Positions 45,466-53,986 of a DNA stretch of 55,321 nucleotides are shown here, in pieces. A program made the position numbers and the translations under genes. The stretch is from the NCBI GenBank assembly GCA_020849625.1, contig JADLFV010000071.1, positions 1 through 55,321 on the forward strand, given 5' to 3'. The stretch is from Phycisphaeraceae bacterium. Its GTDB lineage: Bacteria > Planctomycetota > Phycisphaerae > Phycisphaerales > Phycisphaeraceae. Each line of letters starts with the position of its first letter. Within the stretch, counting starts at the first letter, position 1. The notes below the pieces were generated by a model. That model had not been told where the DNA came from. It was given only the letters and a program-made list of their open reading frames with translations, and did no database searches.

Positions 45466-46518
45466 ATGAAAGGCACGTTTTCTATCGTCCTCATTGGATC
45501 ATTCGTCGTGTGCGTGAGCTCTGGGCTATTGCGGGCAGCCGGCGCCACCTTTGAAGATTTTGAGAGTGCTTCTCCAGGCTCACTGCCCAATGGAGCTGAG
45601 ATAGGCGACTTCACATTGCTGCTTACCGGGGCGGCGACGGGCGACATCGTCGCGTCACCCTTCACAAACGGCGGCGATAATGCCTTTCAATTCAACGGTG
45701 CGGACGCTGGTGGAATAAGTCGCTTTTTAGATACGGTTAACTTATTGGTTTACGATGATTTCCAGGTGACGGCAGACTTCTTGATTACACACTCCACAAG
45801 CACTTTCAGCCAAGGCGCCAGATTCATGCAGGTGTATGGCGAGACTGAAGAACCGTGGCCGGATCGAGCTGAAATTATTCGGTTGTACTGGAAGCCAAAT
45901 GAAGAGCAAACGGGTGTCACGTTTCGTGCCGGTAATGGTACTTCGTATTACAGCAACGATGCGGTTCTGCCCTACGGCACGCATGCACGGATAACGATTA
46001 CTTCCGTGATCGAAACAATGACCTATGACGTCAAGGTTGAGTTGGAGGATGATACCGTATTCGCGGACTACACCAACCTGGGCTATCGAAATCTTGGTCC
46101 TGGCAGGCCATGGACACATACGGTACATCTCACGTTTGGTGACATTGATGGATATGATCTTGATGGCGTCATTGACAACGTCTCGCTTGACAATATTCCT
46201 CTGTCATTGCATCCCGGCGACGCCAATGGTGACGGGATGGTCAATCTGGCGGACCTGCAGATCCTCGGTGATAACTGGCAGTCAAACACAGCCACATGGG
46301 CTCAGGCAGACTTCACCGACGATGGCAACGTCAACCTGGCGGACCTGCAGATTCTCGGCGACAACTGGGGATGGGGCACGGGATCGGATGTATCTTTCAG
46401 TGAAGCCGTCCAGCTCATGGACGCCGCGGTTCCTGAACCATCGGCTGTTGGACTGCTGGTAGTGGGCGCCCTGCTTATGCTGCAGCGACGGCGAGTTGTC
46501 GATCGGCGTGTCGCATAA
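45466..46518 (+). CDS. PEP-CTERM protein with EDFE-type module and dockerin-like repeats
   Basis: The 350-residue protein starts MKGTFSIVLIGSFVVCVSSG (ATG at 45466, after GGAAAGGG; an ATG at 45448 is less likely). The module FEDFESASPGS...SPFTNGGDNAFQFNG, IIRLYWKPNEEQTG, YDVKVELEDD is related to that of the upstream gene. Two dockerin-like repeats follow (GDANGDGMVNLADLQILGDNW, ADFTDDGNVNLADLQILGDNW), then VPEPSAVGLLVVGALLMLQRR. DNA across the dockerin part is almost the same as in other genes of the window. Function unknown; surface accessory protein. Confidence 0.8.
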   Translation: MKGTFSIVLIGSFVVCVSSGLLRAAGATFEDFESASPGSLPNGAEIGDFTLLLTGAATGDIVASPFTNGGDNAFQFNGADAGGISRFLDTVNLLVYDDFQVTADFLITHSTSTFSQGARFMQVYGETEEPWPDRAEIIRLYWKPNEEQTGVTFRAGNGTSYYSNDAVLPYGTHARITITSVIETMTYDVKVELEDDTVFADYTNLGYRNLGPGRPWTHTVHLTFGDIDGYDLDGVIDNVSLDNIPLSLHPGDANGDGMVNLADLQILGDNWQSNTATWAQADFTDDGNVNLADLQILGDNWGWGTGSDVSFSEAVQLMDAAVPEPSAVGLLVVGALLMLQRRRVVDRRVA

Positions 46519-46669
46519 CAGTCGAATCGTGTCGTCACCCCGGGTCTTCACGTGCATAGGCTTGGCACGGGAGATCAACGCCTGATTTGCAATCCCATAG
46601 CAATAACGTCATCGTCCATATAAGGCATGATCCATCGGTAGAGCATGTAGTGGCTATGTGGTGAGTTGC

Positions 46670-48148
46670 ATGATGATCACGACCCACACAATGATGCATA
46701 CTCTGCGAAATTTGTGCCTGCTATTTGTTCTGCTGACAGGGCCTCACAATCTTTTCGCGATAGTGATCGTACCGAGGACGACGCCCGTCCTGGAGGGGAC
46801 TGCCACAACTATTGCTCCTGAATCATGGCGGTCGGTGGCCTGGGTCAAGTCAATCTGGACGCTGACCGACACCAATCGTTATCGCTCTTGGGAAGAGCAT
46901 GCTGCATGGGGAAATGCGGAATCGTGGTATATCACACATCCCAGAATTGCATGGTTCAACAACCAACTGTTTGCTACATTCACAGAGAGCAATCAGCCCC
47001 ACGGCGAGGGAGACGCCGTGATTCACGTGATGGTCAGCGGTGATGATGGCCAGAACTGGTCAACCGCCGCCCACTATGAGGTGGAAAACGGCTTTAAGAA
47101 CACTCATTTCAGTATTACCTCCGACGATCGTTTGATGCTCACCGGTTACCACGTCGATTCCAACCGGATGATGGCCAGTTTCTCTGCAAATGGATCAACT
47201 TGGTCACCTTTGACCCAGTTTACAACGCCAGATGGTCAGGGCCCCGGCATTATGTTTCAGCTTGCCTGGCATGACAGCAAGGCCTATGGCATCAATCGCC
47301 AGGGCTTGCCCTGGATGAGCGAGAACGGCCTTGACTACGAACCCATCTTGGTGTCATCTCCCGCGGATGGCACGGTTGGCGGCAATGAGATCGCCTCAAC
47401 ATTTCTAGGCGACCAATGGATTGCTTTTCAACGCAGCGGGCGCATCGCCAGCAGTGAATCACCTTATGCAAACTGGGATCTGAATGACGCCAATTATCGC
47501 GAGACGAGACAATATGGAGGTCCGGCTCTCATCACGCTGCCAGACGGTCAGGTCGTCGCGGGATCCAGAGAATGGGAACTGGGTGGATATGAACAACCCG
47601 CTGCGGTGTTTCGGTACGATGACGGCATCCTCGAGCCGTTAAATGCGTTTAACAGCGGAGCAACCATGACGGGATACCCGGGATTGGCCTGGCATAATGG
47701 ATACTTGTACGTGAGTTTTCTAAGAGATCTCCCCGGAGATGAATATGGTTCGGGACAGTTCGTGCTCGCCAAGATGGCGTGGCCGGTCGACTTGCATCCC
47801 GGCGACGCCAATTACGATGACGTAGTCAATCTGAGTGATCTGCAAATCCTTGGCGATCATTGGCGCTCCTCCGGCGTCACCTGGTATGAAGGTGATTTTA
47901 CGAGCGATGGCACCGTGGGTCTCGCTGATCTGCAGATTATCGGCGACAACTGGGGCTGGGGCAACATGTCGGATCTGTCCTTTTTAGAGGCTAACCATCT
48001 CGCAGGCCGTGTGGCCCCTGAACCAGCGACGGCGTTGATACTGGGGCCAGGCACGCTGTTATCTCTACGTCGGAGCAAATGCTTGCGAACGATGGTACGG
48101 CAAGATGCAAAGAACGATGCGTCAGGTTGGACGCGCTATTGCCACTGA
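46670..48148 (+). CDS. Anchored sialidase-fold protein with dockerin-like repeats and PEP-CTERM
   Basis: The 492-residue protein has a signal peptide (LRNLCLLFVLLTGPHNLFA); the ATG at 46670 is a best guess as no strong ribosome site is visible (a GTG at 46658 is possible). The propeller shows SGDDGQNWS, SANGSTWS and PDGQVVAGSRE. Dockerin-like repeats (GDANYDDVVNLSDLQILGDHW, GDFTSDGTVGLADLQIIGDNW) are more divergent than elsewhere. APEPATALILGPGTLLSLRR is the PEP-CTERM, but about 24 residues follow it, longer than usual. It is homologous to the free protein at 52664 in its propeller. It probably acts with the SASA esterase that follows. Confidence 0.75.
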   Translation: MMITTHTMMHTLRNLCLLFVLLTGPHNLFAIVIVPRTTPVLEGTATTIAPESWRSVAWVKSIWTLTDTNRYRSWEEHAAWGNAESWYITHPRIAWFNNQLFATFTESNQPHGEGDAVIHVMVSGDDGQNWSTAAHYEVENGFKNTHFSITSDDRLMLTGYHVDSNRMMASFSANGSTWSPLTQFTTPDGQGPGIMFQLAWHDSKAYGINRQGLPWMSENGLDYEPILVSSPADGTVGGNEIASTFLGDQWIAFQRSGRIASSESPYANWDLNDANYRETRQYGGPALITLPDGQVVAGSREWELGGYEQPAAVFRYDDGILEPLNAFNSGATMTGYPGLAWHNGYLYVSFLRDLPGDEYGSGQFVLAKMAWPVDLHPGDANYDDVVNLSDLQILGDHWRSSGVTWYEGDFTSDGTVGLADLQIIGDNWGWGNMSDLSFLEANHLAGRVAPEPATALILGPGTLLSLRRSKCLRTMVRQDAKNDASGWTRYCH

Positions 48149-48170
48149 TAGGCGAAGTGAGAGGTTGCCA

Positions 48171-50033
48171 ATGTTCGGGAAAATGATGTTGGTCGCGGCG
48201 TTAATCGGATCACATGCGTCGTATGTCTGTGCACAAGATGTGATCAACGTGTTCCTGCTGGGAGGACAATCCAACATGTTGGGACGCGCCAACATTGACA
48301 GCAGCGATCCGTTACTGGTCAACGACATCAACAATGGCGGAATTGCCTCAAATGACATCCTGTATCATCACAACTACCGCGGCAGCCAGACTCTTGCCGC
48401 GAACGGGTTTGCTGCGTTAGGGCCCCGGCCATCTGACGACGGTCAGTCGGGCAACTTCGGTCCTGAACTGACTTTTGGGCGGGACATGCAGATCGCTCTT
48501 GGCGAAGAGACTCTCGCACTTCTCAAATATGCCGTCGGAGGCACCAGCTTGTATGGCGACTGGTTCGCGGATGGTACTGCCAGCCAGAGCAGTGATGGCC
48601 CGCAGTACATCCAGTTTAAGCAACTGGTCAACGAAGGGCTTGCCAGGCTGCAGACCGATCATCCGGGAGCACAAATCAATGTTGCAGGAATGCTTTGGCA
48701 CCAGGGCGAGGCCGATGTGGGAACTCAGGCCTACAACTACGAAACCAATCTGACTCACTTCATCCATGATGTCCGTCAAGACCTCAATCTCCCTAACCTG
48801 CCATTCTACATTGGTGGCCTGAGCGACACGCAGAAACCCTACTACGACGCGCAAGGTCGTCTCGCAGCGTTCAACGTCCTGGTTCAGGCTCAGAAAAACG
48901 TAGCCGCTGCGGATCCTTATAGTTGGTTCGTATCACTCGATGCCGCCGATGGCATGACCGTAGACGCAGGTGGTCTACACTTCGATGTCAATGGTTATAA
49001 AGTCATGGGGCAACGATTCGCCACGACGGCTATTCAGCAGCCTGGGGAGCCGCCGATCATACCAGCAGTGCTTGCCGAGGATTTCGAAGGTCAGACTCAG
49101 GGAGCATTGTCTGACGGTGCCGTGATCGGCGACTTCCAAGCTGCTATCGCATCGGGTGCTAGCGGGAGCATCTCAGTCTCGCCTTTCGTGGGCGGGGGCT
49201 CAAACGCACTCTCATACAATGGCGCAACAGGGAGCGCCGTGTCACTATCGAATGCTGTGGGTGCTGACGTGGCAGGTGATTTTGTCGTTGAGTTCGACCT
49301 GAATCTGAGCCGGGCGCACACAAGCGGCACAGGATCAGCATTTCTCAAACTGTACGGGGACATGCCGGATGACAGTGTTGCTGAAATCGTGCGGCTTTAC
49401 TACAAGATGAACGGAGCTGCCACCCAGACGTGGCTGGTTACCTATGATGGCACCAGCACTTTCACTGACTACTCCTATCTTCAATTAGGCGACAATGCAC
49501 ATATCACGATTACTTCAGATTTGTCTTCCAATAGTTATGATGTGTCGGTTACACTTGATGATGATACTGTCCTGACACTGTACACCGGGCAGAATTTCTT
49601 CTCGGGCGGTGCCGGTGCAATCGGTCTGCACAGTATTGCTGTCGGTGATCTCCACGGCACTAATATGGATGGAATCATTGATAACATTGCCGTCTCTTCC
49701 CTCTGGATTCCCGGTGACGCCAATGGGGACGGCATGGTCAATCTGGCGGACCTGCAGATTCTTGGCGATAATTGGCAGTCAACCACGGCGACCTGGGCCC
49801 AAGCAGACTTCACCGGCGACGGTGTTGTTAATCTCGCAGATCTTCAGATCGTTGGCGATAATTGGGGCTGGGGGACTGGCGCAGATCAAGCGTTCGCTCC
49901 TGCACTCGAATTGTTGGGCGTTGTCGTGCCTGAACCATCCGCCGCTGGACTGCTGGGGCTTGCTTCGCTGCTCATGCTGCGACGCAGCAGATGCCTTGTA
50001 GAGTTTCTGGCCGCTCGCGGTGAGCAATCCTGA
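48171..50033 (+). CDS. Sialate O-acetylesterase-family (SASA) protein with EDFE module, dockerin-like repeats and PEP-CTERM
   Basis: The 620-residue protein starts at the ATG at 48171 (AGAGG six bases before) with a signal peptide. Residues about 22-290 are a SASA/SGNH-type esterase: GGQSNM with Ser34, MLWHQGEADVG and GGLHFDVNGYKVMG, giving Ser, Asp and His. Next is the EDFEGQTQGA module with VRLYYKMNGAATQTWLVTYD, then GDANGDGMVNLADLQILGDNW and ADFTGDGVVNLADLQIVGDNW, then VPEPSAAGLLGLASLLMLRRS. Enzymes of this family remove O-acetyl groups from sialic acids or other sugars. It is four modules in one chain, each also found elsewhere in the window. Confidence 0.83.
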   Translation: MFGKMMLVAALIGSHASYVCAQDVINVFLLGGQSNMLGRANIDSSDPLLVNDINNGGIASNDILYHHNYRGSQTLAANGFAALGPRPSDDGQSGNFGPELTFGRDMQIALGEETLALLKYAVGGTSLYGDWFADGTASQSSDGPQYIQFKQLVNEGLARLQTDHPGAQINVAGMLWHQGEADVGTQAYNYETNLTHFIHDVRQDLNLPNLPFYIGGLSDTQKPYYDAQGRLAAFNVLVQAQKNVAAADPYSWFVSLDAADGMTVDAGGLHFDVNGYKVMGQRFATTAIQQPGEPPIIPAVLAEDFEGQTQGALSDGAVIGDFQAAIASGASGSISVSPFVGGGSNALSYNGATGSAVSLSNAVGADVAGDFVVEFDLNLSRAHTSGTGSAFLKLYGDMPDDSVAEIVRLYYKMNGAATQTWLVTYDGTSTFTDYSYLQLGDNAHITITSDLSSNSYDVSVTLDDDTVLTLYTGQNFFSGGAGAIGLHSIAVGDLHGTNMDGIIDNIAVSSLWIPGDANGDGMVNLADLQILGDNWQSTTATWAQADFTGDGVVNLADLQIVGDNWGWGTGADQAFAPALELLGVVVPEPSAAGLLGLASLLMLRRSRCLVEFLAARGEQS

Positions 50034-50078
50034 TTGGTCTCGACAACACTGCATCAATAGATACGAAAGCCCCTGCTC

Positions 50079-50993
50079 ATGACCTGGAAACTCGTGGTAC
50101 TTTGTACTCTGGTGGGTTTGCATGCCCCTTATGCGCACGCGCAAGAAGTCATCAATGTGTTCCTGCTTGGGGGCCAGTCCAATATGTTGGGTCGCGCCAA
50201 TGTTGAGGACAGCGATCCCTTGTTGGTCAATGGCCTCGGTGATGGCGGAATTGCATCAAATAACGTGCTTTATCACCATAACTATCGTGGTGAGCAAACT
50301 CTTGCCGCGAATGGCTTTGTTGCACTAGGACCAAGGCCATCTGACGATGACCAGCCGGGTAACTTCGGACCTGAACTCACCTTCGGGCGCGATATTCAAA
50401 TCGCCGTGGGGAATGCACGGATTGCCATCCTGAAATACGCCGTTGGAGGCACCAGCCTGTATGGGGACTGGTACGCTGATGGCTCTGACAACCAGAGTAA
50501 CGATGGTCCTCAATATGTCGCGTTTAAGCAGTTAATCAGTGAAGGTCTGGCCAGACTGCGAACGGATCACCCTGACGCCGAAATCAGGGTAATCGCCATG
50601 CTCTGGCATCAAGGGGAGGCCGATGTAGGCAGCCAAGCATACAACTATGAAGCCAACCTGATTCACTTCATTCACGACCTGCGCCACGACTTCGATCTGC
50701 CGGACCTGCCATTTTTCATAGGCGGCCTGAGTGATACCCAGGAATCCTTTTACCAAGCAAAAGATCGGCTAACAGCATTCCACGTACTCGTCCAGGCTCA
50801 GAAGAACGTGGCCGCCGCCGTTTCAAATTGTTGGTTCGTATCACTCGATTCGGATGATGGCATGACTATAGGTCCAGCAGGCCTGCATTTTGATGTGAAC
50901 GGTTACAAAGTCATGGGTGAACGCTTCGCGGCAATGGCCATCCAACAAGAAGTATTACCGGATACCTCGGATGACACCATTGCTCATCCCTGA
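50079..50993 (+). CDS. Secreted sialate O-acetylesterase-family (SASA) protein
   Basis: The 304-residue protein has a signal peptide (MTWKLVVLCTLVGLHAPYAHA) and the full SASA catalytic set: GGQSNM (Ser34), WHQGEAD (176-182) and GLHFDVNGY (His270). It is a close paralogue of the esterase part of the previous gene, with long identical stretches (NVFLLGGQSNMLGRAN, LTFGRD, ILKYAVGGTSLYGDW). It lacks the accessory module, dockerin and anchor, so it is the free version. The tandem position points to duplication followed by loss or gain of the tail. Confidence 0.85.
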   Translation: MTWKLVVLCTLVGLHAPYAHAQEVINVFLLGGQSNMLGRANVEDSDPLLVNGLGDGGIASNNVLYHHNYRGEQTLAANGFVALGPRPSDDDQPGNFGPELTFGRDIQIAVGNARIAILKYAVGGTSLYGDWYADGSDNQSNDGPQYVAFKQLISEGLARLRTDHPDAEIRVIAMLWHQGEADVGSQAYNYEANLIHFIHDLRHDFDLPDLPFFIGGLSDTQESFYQAKDRLTAFHVLVQAQKNVAAAVSNCWFVSLDSDDGMTIGPAGLHFDVNGYKVMGERFAAMAIQQEVLPDTSDDTIAHP

Positions 50994-51185
50994 GGTACGA
51001 AGATCATTCGCTCGCCAAAACAGATCCTCCGGTTTAAGAACCGGCTTGTCGTGGATAACCCTGCTCTTGCCCCATGACGCCTGCTGCACCGAGTGGCGTT
51101 ATCAACAGCGCAAGGGGTAACCGCAACATGATGTGATCCCCTCAAATCCTATCAATACCGCAATCTTATAGTGAGGTGTGCAACC

Positions 51186-52619
51186 ATGATGAACTACAAA
51201 AACTTGATTAATGGCAGGTTCGTTCCCGCTACTGGCAATGGCACGATGAAAGTCATGAATCCGTCCGACGGTCAACCGATCTGCATGGTACCCGACAGCA
51301 CAGCCGCAGATGTCGAAACCGCTGTTGAAGCCGCCACCGTCGCGCAGAAGGAGTGGGCCAGACGCCCAGCGATCCAACGCGCCAAGGTTTTACACGCGAT
51401 CGCGGACAAGGTTCGTGGGCAGGTCGAACAACTCGCACGCGTCATTACTGAGGAGCAGGGCAAAACGCTTGGCCTGGCGCGCGTAGAAGTCATTTTCACT
51501 GCGGACTACATTGACTATATGGCCGAATGGGCGCGCCGCGTGGAAGGCGAAATCATTCCCAGCGATCGGCCGGGCGAAACCATTCTGTTCTTCCGGCAGC
51601 CGATCGGCGTGGTGGGCGGAATATTGCCTTGGAATTTCCCATTCTTCCTGATTGCCCGCAAAATGGCTCCGGCATTGGTCACCGGCAATACCATTGTAAT
51701 CAAACCAAGCCGCGAGACTCCACACAACGCAGCAAAGTTCAGTGAACTCATCGCAGGCACGGATCTGCCACCTGGCGTTGTGAATTTTGTGCATGGACGT
51801 GGCAGCGTCGTTGGTGACGCCTTGGCTTCCAATTCGCATGTGGGACTGATCAGCCTGACAGGAAGTGTAGAGACCGGCATCAGGATCATGACCACTGCCG
51901 CCAAAAACGTCACAAAAGTGAACCTGGAACTGGGCGGTAAGGCCCCTGGCATTGTTATGGGTGACGCAGACATGAAACTGGCCGTGACCGCCGTGAAGGC
52001 CAGCCGTGTGATCAATAGCGGACAAGTGTGTAACTGCTGCGAGCGCGTGTATGTTCAGGACAAGGTGGCTGAGGAGTTCACGGACAAGTTGACTGCAGCC
52101 ATGAAAGCATCAAAAGTGGGCGACCCGAACCTCGACGAGACCGTGGACTATGGGCCGATGATCAACGAGGGCGCGTGCCGCAGGATTGATGAGATGGTGC
52201 ACAACGCCGAGAAGGAGGGCGCCACGGTAGTCACGGGCGGCAAGCGCGCTCCGAGTAAGGGTGGCTTCTACTATGAGCCGACGGTTATCACAGATTGCAA
52301 ACAAACTTCTGAGATCATCCAAAAGGAAATCTTTGGGCCGGTCATCCCGATTGTGAAGTTTCACGATCTGGATGAAGCAATCGGTATGGCGAACGATTCC
52401 GAATACGGCTTGACCTCCTCCATCTATACCAAGGACTTGAACGTGGCGCTTCGGGCTTGCCATGAGCTCAAGTTCGGTGAGACCTACATCAACCGCGAGA
52501 ACTTCGAAGCGATGCAAGGCTTCCATGCCGGGGTACGCAAAAGCGGAATTGGCGGGGCCGACGGAAAACACGGATTGTACGAGTTCACTCAGTCCCACAT
52601 TGTTTACATTCAGAGTTGA
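51186..52619 (+). CDS. aldA: Lactaldehyde dehydrogenase-type aldehyde dehydrogenase
   Basis: The 477-residue protein closely resembles E. coli AldA in length and in the C-terminal blocks FGETYINRENFEAMQGFHAG and KSGIGGADGKHGL. The catalytic residues are present: Glu248 in LELGG and Cys282 in SGQVCNCCERV. Start at the ATG at 51186, nine bases after GAGG. AldA oxidises L-lactaldehyde, an end product of L-rhamnose and L-fucose breakdown, to lactate. That fits the rhamnosidase operon in the same window. It lies between the SASA gene and a sialidase gene in the same direction. Cytoplasmic, NAD-dependent by family. Confidence 0.88.
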   Translation: MMNYKNLINGRFVPATGNGTMKVMNPSDGQPICMVPDSTAADVETAVEAATVAQKEWARRPAIQRAKVLHAIADKVRGQVEQLARVITEEQGKTLGLARVEVIFTADYIDYMAEWARRVEGEIIPSDRPGETILFFRQPIGVVGGILPWNFPFFLIARKMAPALVTGNTIVIKPSRETPHNAAKFSELIAGTDLPPGVVNFVHGRGSVVGDALASNSHVGLISLTGSVETGIRIMTTAAKNVTKVNLELGGKAPGIVMGDADMKLAVTAVKASRVINSGQVCNCCERVYVQDKVAEEFTDKLTAAMKASKVGDPNLDETVDYGPMINEGACRRIDEMVHNAEKEGATVVTGGKRAPSKGGFYYEPTVITDCKQTSEIIQKEIFGPVIPIVKFHDLDEAIGMANDSEYGLTSSIYTKDLNVALRACHELKFGETYINRENFEAMQGFHAGVRKSGIGGADGKHGLYEFTQSHIVYIQS

Positions 52620-52663
52620 CACTGAAGCCATAAGTGTGAGTACGATAAGAAAGGATCTGCCTC

Positions 52664-53863
52664 ATGATGACAATAGCTAAACAGGACACAAGTCGGTGTG
52701 TATTCGGCTGGTTGTGTCTGCTGGTTGGAGTGATCAGTAGCGTGGCTATATCCGCCGATTCCACGATTGAGGCAGGCGAAGTTGAGATTGTCCCGCGCAC
52801 ATCTCCCGTATTGATGGAGGAAGCCGTGGACATTGAGCCCGAAGTATGGCTCGCTGATGAGATCAAGGCCAAGGGCGCTGAAGTGATTTGGGTCAAGGCC
52901 ATCTGGGGACGCAACGACGATCACTGGTATGACCGCTGGGAACAGAAGGCCCCGTGGGGTGACACAAGTCCTTGGTATATCATTTGCCCCAGAATTGTAT
53001 GGTTCCAGGGCAAGCTGTTCGCTCTATTCGCGGAGCACAACCTGCCTCACGCTGCAGGTGACACGGTGGTTCATGTCATGACCAGTGACGACGATGGCCA
53101 GACTTGGGAAACGGTAGTCCACTACGAGGCAGAGAAGGGATTTACAAATAACCATCTCACAGTCACTTCAGATCACAGGTTGATGCTTGCCGGCATTCAT
53201 CTTAACTCTGACCGAATGATGGCCGCGTTTTCTGAAGACGGTGTTAGTTGGTCGCCTTTACAGCAGTTCACAACGCCGGACGGTCAAGGACCGGGTGTCA
53301 TATTTCAATTGGCATGGAACAAAGGCAAGGCATATGGGATCAATCGCGAAGGCATCCCTTGGGTGAGTGATGACGGCATGCACTACTTGCCGGTGGATGT
53401 GCAATCTCCCAGTGAAGGCACCGTTGGCGGTAATGAAGTGGCATCCACTTTCCTCAAGGACCAATGGATCGCGTTTCAACGCAGTGGAGTGGTTGCAAGC
53501 AGTCTGCCGCCGTACACCCAGTGGGATATCAATAAGACGAACTCCAAAGGGGCTCACAGCTATGGGGGCCCCGCACTGCTCACGCTGCCCGACGGCCAGG
53601 TGATCGCAGGTTCTCGCGCCAGCGGATTCCGCGACCTCGGTGGTAAGTTTGGCGGTCATATGGCTGTCGTCTTCCGCTATGAGGATGGATTGCTCACGCC
53701 GTTGCTGGGATTCGAGACGGGGGCTACGATGACCGGCTATCCGGGTCTGACTTGGGCGGACGGTTATCTCTATGTGAGTTTTCTTCGCGATCGCCCAGGT
53801 CGCGATGGTTGGGACAGTTGCCGGGGGCAGTTTTGCTTGGCGAAGCTCAAGTGGCCTGGCTAG
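52664..53863 (+). CDS. Secreted sialidase-fold (BNR) protein
   Basis: The 399-residue protein has AAAGGA before the ATG and a signal peptide (CVFGWLCLLVGVISSVAISA). It is a clear paralogue of the propeller of the 46670 protein: WYIICPRIVWFQGKLFALF, SDDDGQTWE, SEDGVSWS, FTTPDGQGPGVIFQLAWN and GATMTGYPGLTWADGYLYVS. It has no dockerin or PEP-CTERM tail, so it is the free form. The pair of free and anchored versions mirrors the SASA pair next to it. The catalytic sites of this branch differ from classic GH33, so the substrate is open. Confidence 0.78.
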   Translation: MMTIAKQDTSRCVFGWLCLLVGVISSVAISADSTIEAGEVEIVPRTSPVLMEEAVDIEPEVWLADEIKAKGAEVIWVKAIWGRNDDHWYDRWEQKAPWGDTSPWYIICPRIVWFQGKLFALFAEHNLPHAAGDTVVHVMTSDDDGQTWETVVHYEAEKGFTNNHLTVTSDHRLMLAGIHLNSDRMMAAFSEDGVSWSPLQQFTTPDGQGPGVIFQLAWNKGKAYGINREGIPWVSDDGMHYLPVDVQSPSEGTVGGNEVASTFLKDQWIAFQRSGVVASSLPPYTQWDINKTNSKGAHSYGGPALLTLPDGQVIAGSRASGFRDLGGKFGGHMAVVFRYEDGLLTPLLGFETGATMTGYPGLTWADGYLYVSFLRDRPGRDGWDSCRGQFCLAKLKWPG

Positions 53864-53986
53864 GGCGCGAGCCGGCCTTCCGTTACGTAGAGTTGAGGAA
53901 CGTGACTGCACCGTAAATGCGATCAGTTTAATCTGTCGAAATGTACCTGTACTGCTTTTTGCCTATAGCTTTTGGTGTGAGATTGC

